Of a stretch of 10,254 nt of DNA, positions 4,961-10,254 are shown piece by piece (position 1 is the stretch's first letter; the number at the start of each line of letters is the position of its first letter). The stretch comes from Desulfonatronospira sp. (lineage in GTDB: Bacteria > Desulfobacterota > Desulfovibrionia > Desulfovibrionales > Desulfonatronovibrionaceae): positions 1 through 10,254 of the forward strand of contig SLAE01000158.1 of the NCBI GenBank assembly GCA_007127015.1, given 5' to 3'. The translations under genes were made by a program, and so were the position numbers. The notes below the pieces were generated by a model, which worked only from the letters and a program-made list of their open reading frames with translations, did not search any database and was not told where the DNA came from.

Positions 4961-6379
4961 ATGAGCAAAAAGAAGATCAAGGAACAGAATATGCAGAATC
5001 AGGACGTTCAGGAAAAAGACGTTCAGAAACAGAAAGAAGCTTCCTCTGCAAAACCCGGAACAATAAAAGTCAATCATCTGACCCGGGTGGAGGGGCACGG
5101 CAATATAATCGTCCATCTGGATTCTCAGGGATCGATCATTGACTGCACATGGGAGGTTGTCGAAGCTCCCAGATTCTTTGAGGCCATGGTTCATGGACGA
5201 CCCTATTCGGACATCCATCACATCGTCTCCAGAATTTGCGGCATCTGCTCCATAGGTCACCAGCTCTGTTCCATACAGGCTACTGAGGACGCTTTTGACC
5301 TGGAGGTTTCCCATCAGACCCTTGAGCTGCGCAAACTGGCTCTGCACGCTGAAAATCTGCAAAGCCACCTGCTGCATATCGGCTACCTGGTGCTTCCGGA
5401 TCTGCTGGGCGTAGATTCGGTACTTCCCCTGGCTGAAACTCACAGGGAAGAGCTTTTGAATCTGGTAGCCTGCAGGCGCATGGCCAATGAGTTCAGTCAG
5501 GTCATCTGCGGCCGGACCACCCACCCCCAGCGGCTTGTGGTGGGCGGAATGGCCAGAATTCCGGACAGCGGAGAACTTTCCGATTTAAAAGCCAAACTGG
5601 AAACAAGTCTAAAGCAGCTGGACAGGATTGTGGATCTTTTCGCGGCCCTGAGTGACAAGTGGCCTGAATTTGAAAGGCCCACAGAATATGTGGCCCTTTC
5701 TTCACCAAAAGAATATGCCCTGTACAGCGGCCAGATCCAGAGTTCTATCGATCAGAGAAGACCTGCGGCCATGTACGATCAGGTGACCAACGAATTCTGC
5801 GTGCCGCAGTCCACAGCCAAATGGACCAGGAATGTGCGGGATTCCTATATGGTCGGCGCTCTGGCCAGGTTCAACATCAACCACGCTCTGCTCTCCCCCG
5901 GGGCCGCAGAAGCTGCCGGAAAACTGGGGCTTAAACCGCCGGTACACAACCCGTATCTGAACACAGCAGCCCAGCTTGTGGAATGCGTTCATTCCGTGGA
6001 GGATTCACTTAAGATCGTCTCCGACCTGATCAGCAGCGGCCTCAGGGAGGAGAAGCCGGCCAGGGTCCGGGCAGTCGCAGGCAAGGGTGTGGGCGCGATA
6101 GAAGTGCCCAGAGGGATTCTTTTTCACAGTTATCAGTATGGAGATGACGGCAGGATCATCTCAGCGGACTGCGTCATTCCCACCAATCAGAACCATGCCA
6201 ATATTCAAAAGGACATGGATGCCCTCAAGCCTCAACTGTCCGGGCTTGATCCTCAGGAAATCGAACTCAGGCTGAGCATGCTTGTCAGGGGATATGATCC
6301 GTGCATATCCTGTTCCACTCATCTGGTGAATACGCAGTCCGAAGGCCATTCCATGGTCAGATTCGTGCGCGAAGATTGA
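4961..6379 (+). CDS. hydA: [NiFe] hydrogenase large catalytic subunit alpha (group 3b-like)
   Basis: Catalytic subunit that oxidises or evolves H2 at a NiFe(CN)2CO centre; 472 residues. The family opening LTRVEGHGN is at 40-48. The L1 motif RICGICSIGH supplies Cys93 and Cys96 (with His100), and the L2 motif DPCISCSTH supplies Cys448 and Cys451, so all four Ni ligands are present. EVPRGILFHSYQ, NHANIQKDM and VRGYDPC fit group 3 enzymes. Maturation by an endopeptidase after His454 is expected from family knowledge and would remove an 18-residue tail; no such protease gene is in the window. The first 33 or so residues are an extra Gln/Lys/Glu-rich hydrophilic extension. The frame stays open upstream to 4571 inside hydD, but GGAG at 4948-4951, 9 nt before ATG 4961, decides the start. 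With hydB, hydG and hydD it completes a four-subunit soluble hydrogenase. Confidence 0.93.
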   Translation: MSKKKIKEQNMQNQDVQEKDVQKQKEASSAKPGTIKVNHLTRVEGHGNIIVHLDSQGSIIDCTWEVVEAPRFFEAMVHGRPYSDIHHIVSRICGICSIGHQLCSIQATEDAFDLEVSHQTLELRKLALHAENLQSHLLHIGYLVLPDLLGVDSVLPLAETHREELLNLVACRRMANEFSQVICGRTTHPQRLVVGGMARIPDSGELSDLKAKLETSLKQLDRIVDLFAALSDKWPEFERPTEYVALSSPKEYALYSGQIQSSIDQRRPAAMYDQVTNEFCVPQSTAKWTRNVRDSYMVGALARFNINHALLSPGAAEAAGKLGLKPPVHNPYLNTAAQLVECVHSVEDSLKIVSDLISSGLREEKPARVRAVAGKGVGAIEVPRGILFHSYQYGDDGRIISADCVIPTNQNHANIQKDMDALKPQLSGLDPQEIELRLSMLVRGYDPCISCSTHLVNTQSEGHSMVRFVRED

Positions 6380-6383
6380 AGTC

Positions 6384-6475
6384 GAATCCTTACAACAGGT
6401 TCCGAAATTTATCCGAACGGCCGTAAAAACTCGCTCCAAGACATACTAAATCAAAATCCCGGTCGTGCCTGATTT
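6384..6475 (+). repeat. Second copy (left arm) of the hyd-associated repeat, downstream of hydA
   Basis: Beginning 5 bp after the hydA stop, this segment aligns with the left part of the element (3792-3885) in the same orientation. Over the ungapped part starting AACAGGTT, I count about 66 identities in 83 positions, including AAAAACTC, CTCCAAG and an uninterrupted ACTAAATCAAAAT. The right arm is much decayed: CTTTTGACC near 6492 and AAACCCCTG near 6544 (identical to 3990-3998) are all I can place, so a complete old copy may have extended to about 6560. It has no coding capacity and no clear terminator; the rest of the 6380-6616 spacer is AT-rich and featureless. Confidence 0.7.
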
Positions 6476-6616
6476 AAAAAATATGGCCTTGTCTTTTGAC
6501 CATGCCTGCAACAAAAATGAGTATTTCAAAAATTATCAATTTTAAACCCCTGCCACCCGGATGTATTATCTGGAGCTGTTTTACTTTCGCCAGCCTGAGC
6601 TGCCTGGAAGACCTGC

Positions 6617-7060
6617 ATGATTGAATGGATTCAAACGCATGAGACATTCTTTTTGTGGGCAGCTGCAGCTTCCTTCCTGATCTTCATTGCTTTCCTGGCA
6701 TTTGTTCCCTGGATGGTTGTTCGCATCCCCGAAGACTATTTTGCCGGTCATAAACGGCCAGAAGATTTCAAATACAGACGTTCGCCCATAGCACACATCC
6801 TGCTCCTTACTGTTAAAAACATAGCTGGCTTCCTGCTCGTTCTCGCAGGCATTGCCATGCTGATACTCCCCGGCCAGGGGGTGCTGACAATTATGCTGGG
6901 CATCGCGCTTATGAACTTCCCTGGAAAATTCAAGCTTGAACGATGGATTGTCTCACGAGGGCCGGTAATCCGGCTGATCAATCGTCTGCGCCGCGGGCAG
7001 GGCCGGCCGGAACTTGTTCTGCCCGCTCAACCCGGAAAGACCGGGGGTGAATCAGGCTGA
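6617..7060 (+). CDS. Small PGPGW-type integral membrane protein
   Basis: A 147-residue inner-membrane protein of unknown function. Hydrophobic segments lie at about residues 11-35 and 60-84, followed by LPGQG (84-88) and another hydrophobic stretch (about 88-102). LPGQGVLTIMLGIALMNFPGK closely follows the pattern of the PGPGW transmembrane family, here with Gln in place of the second Pro and Val for Trp. The C-terminal 45 residues are basic and hydrophilic (KFKLERW, RLINRLRRGQGR) and probably cytoplasmic. The ATG is preceded by GGAAG (6606-6610) at 6 nt. It follows the decayed repeat after hydA and reads in the same direction, but the 237-bp gap and absence of a functional link argue against operon membership with the hydrogenase. 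Family assignment is from motif recognition only. Confidence 0.75.
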   Translation: MIEWIQTHETFFLWAAAASFLIFIAFLAFVPWMVVRIPEDYFAGHKRPEDFKYRRSPIAHILLLTVKNIAGFLLVLAGIAMLILPGQGVLTIMLGIALMNFPGKFKLERWIVSRGPVIRLINRLRRGQGRPELVLPAQPGKTGGESG

Positions 7061-7154
7061 CTCCGACAGGCTGCTGCTGCACTGTCAGTAAAAACATTAA
7101 TGAATAATGGTTTCAATGCGGGCTGAAAAGTTTTTCTATAGTGCCAGAAAAAGC

Positions 7155-7181
7155 TTGTCATCTTTTTTAATTTCAGATAAT
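7155..7181 (+). promoter_or_regulatory. Candidate sigma70-type promoter for the RRM protein gene
   Basis: TTGTCA (7155-7160) and GATAAT (7176-7181) each match five of six consensus bases, separated by 15 bp, shorter than the optimal 17. It would give a U-rich leader of roughly 80 nt before the ATG at 7271. No better pair is visible in the 210-bp spacer, which otherwise holds only AT-rich inverted repeats. Confidence 0.4.
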
Positions 7182-7270
7182 CTACTTTTTTATTCATCAG
7201 TTTTTGTACAGGTTGCAATGGCGAAGCTTGGGCTGATGATTTCTTTTTATTTTTTAGGAGACTTATTTTT

Positions 7271-7525
7271 ATGACCAATTTGTACGTGGGCAACCTGCCC
7301 TGGAGCATGACCGAGGTTCAGTTGCGCGATTCTTTTGCCGAGCACGGTGAAGTAATTTCAGCAAAAATCATTGAAGACCGTGAAACCGGACGTTCACGAG
7401 GCTTTGGTTTTGTGGAGATGGAAAGCGGAGCTGATGAAGCCATTCAAAGCCTGAACGGCAAGGAATTCGACGGACGAAACATTAAGGTTAATGTAGCCAA
7501 GCCCAGAAGGGAGTCCCGCTTCTAA
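7271..7525 (+). CDS. Single-RRM RNA-binding protein
   Basis: Small cytosolic RNA-binding protein of 84 residues made almost entirely of one RNA recognition motif. RNP2 is LYVGNL (4-9) and RNP1 is RGFGFVEM (43-50), with the aromatic residues Tyr5, Phe45 and Phe47 that stack on RNA; the last RNP1 position is Met rather than the usual aromatic. Other RRM landmarks are the loop DRETGRSRGF and LNGKEFDGRNIKVNVA (61-76), ending in the short basic tail KPRRESRF. Such stand-alone RRM proteins occur in cyanobacteria and many deltaproteobacteria and are often cold-induced or highly expressed, but their targets are mostly unknown. AGGAG at 7256-7260 precedes the ATG by 10 nt, slightly long. It is monocistronic, ending in a strong terminator. 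Confidence 0.93.
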   Translation: MTNLYVGNLPWSMTEVQLRDSFAEHGEVISAKIIEDRETGRSRGFGFVEMESGADEAIQSLNGKEFDGRNIKVNVAKPRRESRF

Positions 7526-7545
7526 TCAAGGACTATTATTTGCTT

Positions 7546-7582
7546 AAAAAGCCATTCCGGCCGGTCCGGGATGGCTTTTTTA
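7546..7582 (+). terminator. Intrinsic terminator after the RRM gene
   Basis: GCCATTCCGG (7551-7560) pairs with CCGGGATGGC (7566-7575) with one T-G wobble and a 5-nt loop. It is flanked by AAAAA (7546-7550) and TTTTTT (7576-7581). The stem starts 26 nt after the stop codon. The A-run on the left would also let it work on the opposite strand, but no minus-strand gene reads toward it here. Confidence 0.92.
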
Positions 7583-7665
7583 TTTTCAGCTTCAAATTAA
7601 GTTCTGAAAATTTCTGTTATATGCCTGCGTGAAATTCATTTCTACTTAACCCATCTTTGTCATAA

Positions 7666-7694
7666 TTGACGATTGCCGGCATTGGGGATATGAA
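7666..7694 (+). promoter_or_regulatory. Candidate sigma70-type promoter for valS
   Basis: TTGACG (7666-7671, five of six) and TATGAA (7689-7694, four of six) are separated by exactly 17 bp. This predicts transcription starting near 7701 and a leader of about 100 nt. That leader can form small stems, for example GGGT (7754-7757) with ACCC (7762-7765) and CCGGT (7735-7739) with ACCGG (7771-7775). I find no T-box consensus. Confidence 0.55.
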
Positions 7695-7799
7695 TACATG
7701 GTTCGGCTGATTTAAATTAAACATTATACAACTGCCGGTTGAAACCTTGCCGGGGTTGCCGACCCTTAAGACCGGTCCTTTGCACTTATGGAGCCTGAA

Positions 7800-10254
7800 A
7801 TGCCTGACAGGGAATTGCCCAAGGGGTATGAACCCGGAGACGTTGAACAGAAATGGATAAAATACTGGAACGAAAACCAGAGCTTTACTCCTTCTGATGA
7901 GCCGGGCCGCCCGGCATACAGCATAGTTATTCCTCCTCCGAACGTTACCGGATCATTGCACATGGGGCATGCCCTGAATCTGACCCTGCAGGATATCCTC
8001 TGCCGTCACCATCGACAGCTGGGCTATGATGTGCTCTGGGTGCCGGGCACCGATCATGCCGGGATCGCCACCCAGAACGTGGTGGAAAAAGCCCTGGCCG
8101 CTGAAGGAAAGACCAGGCAGGATCTCGGCCGTGACGAATTCAGCCGCCGCGTCTGGGAATGGAAGGATGAGTTCGGGGGCAAAATCCTGAACCAGATCAG
8201 CCGCATCGGCGCTTCCGTGGACTGGACAAGGCTCAGGTTCACCCTGGACGAAGGGCTGTCCAGAGCTGTGCGCGAAGTATTCGTGCGCCTCTATGAACAG
8301 GGTCTTATCTACCAGGGGGACTACATCATCAACTGGTGCATCCGCTGTCACACCGCCCTGTCCGATCTGGAGGTTGAATACTCCGAGATCGAAGGAGGTC
8401 TCTACCACCTGCGTTATCCCCTGGCCGACGGCTCCGGATATCTGGTCGTGGCCACCACCCGGCCGGAAACAATGCTCGGGGACACAGCTGTGGCGGTTAA
8501 TCCTGAAGATCCCCGCTACAAACACCTGATCGGCAAACACGCGCTTCTGCCCTTTTTAAACCGCAGGCTGCCCATTATCGGCGATGAATACGTGGACATG
8601 GATTTCGGCACAGGCTGCCTGAAAATCACCCCGGCGCATGATCCCAACGACTTTGAGCTGGGCCGCAGACATGGACTGGAAATCATTCAGGTCATCGACG
8701 ATCAGGGAAAGATGACCGAAGAGGCCGGTGAACGTTTTGCCGGACTGGACCGCATGGAGTGCCGCAGGAAAATCCTTGCCGCCCTTAAAGAATCAGACGC
8801 CCTGGAAAAAGTCCGGGATCACCGGCACAGCGTCGGACACTGCTATAGATGCGGAGCGGTCATAGAGCCTTACGTCTCCAGGCAATGGTTCGTCAGGGTG
8901 GGACCTCTGGCAGCCAGAGCCAGGGACGCGGTAGCCGAAAAAGAAACCCTGATTATTCCCGAACACTGGACCAGGACCTATTTTGAATGGATGGACAACA
9001 TCCGGGACTGGTGCATTTCCAGACAGATCTGGTGGGGCCACCGCATCCCTGCCTGGACCTGCATGGAATGCGGAGAACTGATCGTGGCCAGGGAAGATCC
9101 CGTCGACTGCCCGGCATGCAAAAGCTCCAGCCTGATCCAGGATGAGGACGTACTGGACACCTGGTTTTCCTCCGCCCTGTGGCCGTTTTCCACTCTCGGC
9201 TGGCCTGAGAAGACCGCGGAACTCAAAAAATTTTATCCCACCTCTGTGCTGGTAACCGCTTTTGACATCCTTTTTTTCTGGGTGGCCAGAATGATGATGA
9301 TGGGCGTACACTTCATGGATCAGGTCCCATTCCGGCACGTGTACATCCACGCGCTGGTCAGGGACGCGTCCGGACAGAAAATGAGCAAGTCCAAGGGCAA
9401 TGTTATTGATCCTCTGCTCATGATGGACAAGTATGGCACTGATGCCTTCAGGTTCACCCTGAGCGCTATGGCCGCCATGGGCAGGGACATTAAGATGAGC
9501 GAAGACCGGGTTGAGGGATACCGGCATTTTATCAACAAAATCTGGAATGCCGCACGGTTCAGCCTGATGCATCTGGATGAAAACAGCAGGAAATCAGGCT
9601 CGGAAGAGGAGATCGAAGGGCTGGCTCACCAATGGATCCTGCACAGTCTTGAAGAAATAAAGGCGCGGAACAGTGAGGCCGTAAAGGCCTACCGCTTCAA
9701 TGACGCTTCCCAGCTCCTGTATCAGTTTGTATGGCATTCGTTCTGCGACTGGTACCTTGAACTGATCAAGCCTGAACTTTACGGCGATGACCCGGAACTT
9801 AAAGAAAAAGCGCGCGCCAACCTGCTCCAGGTCCTATCGGAAATAATTATCCTTCTGCATCCCATGATTCCTTTTGTTACTCAGGAAGTCTGGTCCAGAC
9901 TGCCAGGAAAGACACAGACTGATTTAAGCCGGGTCCCTTACCCTGAAAAAAGACCCGGATGCGTTTTTCCGGAAGCCGCTGAAAACATGGAATTTCTGCA
10001 GCAGGCGGTTACTGCTGTACGCGGCATCAGAAGTGAGCTTAATATTGCTCCGGGCCTCAAACTTGAACTGCTCATTCGGGCTGAAGGCAAAGACCGTGAA
10101 TTTCTTGAGGAGCACCGCGAGATGATCATGGGCCTGGCCGGAGTGGATAAGATGCATACCGGATCTGAGGTTGAACCTCCCAGAGGCTGCGCGGCCGCCG
10201 TGGTCAAGGGCTATGAGGTCCTCGTGCCCTTAAAGGGCGTAGTCGATATCCAGA
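7800..10254 (+). CDS. valS: Valyl-tRNA synthetase (3' partial)
   Basis: Class I aminoacyl-tRNA synthetase that charges tRNA-Val in the cytosol; 818 codons are visible and the frame runs off the right edge. The catalytic domain has PPPNVTGSLHMGH (HIGH box at 54-57) and KMSKS at 527-531, with DEDVLDTWFSS (448-458). The editing domain shows TTRPET (219-224) and PAHDPND (278-284). Four Cys pairs, C180/C183, C348/C351, C421/C424 and C437/C440, suggest two zinc knuckles of the Thermus-like type, absent in E. coli ValS as I recall it. The anticodon-binding region (WHSFCDWYLELIKPELYG) is complete, and LVPLKGVVDIQ at the edge normally leads into the C-terminal coiled-coil arm, the only part missing. 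ATG 7788 is in frame four codons upstream, but GGAG at 7790-7793 sits 6 nt before ATG 7800, so I prefer 7800. No frameshift is seen. Confidence 0.96.
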   Translation, partial: MPDRELPKGYEPGDVEQKWIKYWNENQSFTPSDEPGRPAYSIVIPPPNVTGSLHMGHALNLTLQDILCRHHRQLGYDVLWVPGTDHAGIATQNVVEKALAAEGKTRQDLGRDEFSRRVWEWKDEFGGKILNQISRIGASVDWTRLRFTLDEGLSRAVREVFVRLYEQGLIYQGDYIINWCIRCHTALSDLEVEYSEIEGGLYHLRYPLADGSGYLVVATTRPETMLGDTAVAVNPEDPRYKHLIGKHALLPFLNRRLPIIGDEYVDMDFGTGCLKITPAHDPNDFELGRRHGLEIIQVIDDQGKMTEEAGERFAGLDRMECRRKILAALKESDALEKVRDHRHSVGHCYRCGAVIEPYVSRQWFVRVGPLAARARDAVAEKETLIIPEHWTRTYFEWMDNIRDWCISRQIWWGHRIPAWTCMECGELIVAREDPVDCPACKSSSLIQDEDVLDTWFSSALWPFSTLGWPEKTAELKKFYPTSVLVTAFDILFFWVARMMMMGVHFMDQVPFRHVYIHALVRDASGQKMSKSKGNVIDPLLMMDKYGTDAFRFTLSAMAAMGRDIKMSEDRVEGYRHFINKIWNAARFSLMHLDENSRKSGSEEEIEGLAHQWILHSLEEIKARNSEAVKAYRFNDASQLLYQFVWHSFCDWYLELIKPELYGDDPELKEKARANLLQVLSEIIILLHPMIPFVTQEVWSRLPGKTQTDLSRVPYPEKRPGCVFPEAAENMEFLQQAVTAVRGIRSELNIAPGLKLELLIRAEGKDREFLEEHREMIMGLAGVDKMHTGSEVEPPRGCAAAVVKGYEVLVPLKGVVDIQ

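Noticed and set aside
7128..7156. AT-only inverted repeat as terminator of the membrane-protein gene
   Set aside because: The stem is A/T with a bulge and no GC core, so it is unlikely to terminate transcription.
7788..7799. ATG 7788 as valS start
   Set aside because: No ribosome binding site precedes it, while GGAG inside this stretch is well placed for ATG 7800.
7700..7799. T-box or leader-peptide attenuator for valS
   Set aside because: No T-box consensus, no terminator and no valine-rich leader ORF; the only short ORF (7691) overlaps the proposed -10 box and has no valine codon.
8793..9572. Long open frame on the minus strand inside valS
   Set aside because: It is antisense to the highly conserved catalytic part of valS, has no ribosome binding site and resembles no family; it is a shadow of codon usage.

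Overview
The window looks like chromosome from an anaerobic bacterium of the Desulfobacterota, most likely a Desulfovibrionales-type sulfate reducer. This is inferred from gene content (a cytosolic group 3b-like [NiFe] hydrogenase, a stand-alone RRM protein and a PGPGW-type membrane protein next to housekeeping genes), from roughly balanced GC in the genes, and from AT-rich spacers. No 16S rRNA or similar marker is present, so the lineage is tentative.

Layout. 1-704: the C-terminal two thirds of a type I glyceraldehyde-3-phosphate dehydrogenase, cut by the left edge. 707-1552 (minus): a metallo-beta-lactamase-fold hydrolase, convergent with gap and separated from it by 2 bp. 1553-1874: non-coding, probably regulatory. 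1875-3744: hydB and hydG, overlapping, encoding the Fe-S and FAD/2Fe-2S electron-transfer subunits. 3745-4163: a 419-bp spacer holding a 257-bp palindromic, MITE-like repeat. 4164-6379: hydD and hydA, the hydrogenase small and large subunits. 6380-6616: a second, decayed copy of the repeat. 6617-7060: a small PGPGW-type membrane protein. 7271-7525: a single-RRM RNA-binding protein followed by a clear intrinsic terminator. 7800-10254: valyl-tRNA synthetase, cut by the right edge.

The centre is a complete four-subunit hydrogenase in the order hydB-hydG-hydD-hydA. By analogy with group 3b enzymes, electrons should pass between the NiFe site of HydA, the Fe-S clusters of HydD, the ferredoxin-like clusters of HydB, and the FAD of HydG with NAD(P)(H). 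Three things are unusual. (1) The operon is split in the middle by a long inverted-repeat element, with a related copy after hydA and a possible relic before hydB. (2) HydD has Asp18 where the second cysteine of the proximal-cluster CxxC motif is expected. (3) The first 236 residues of HydB contain no cysteine, although HydB relatives as I recall them carry a conserved set there. Together these suggest a hydrogenase with altered Fe-S wiring. No hyp maturation genes, hydrogenase-specific protease, tRNA, CRISPR array or transposase gene is visible.

All alignments and identity counts were done by eye.
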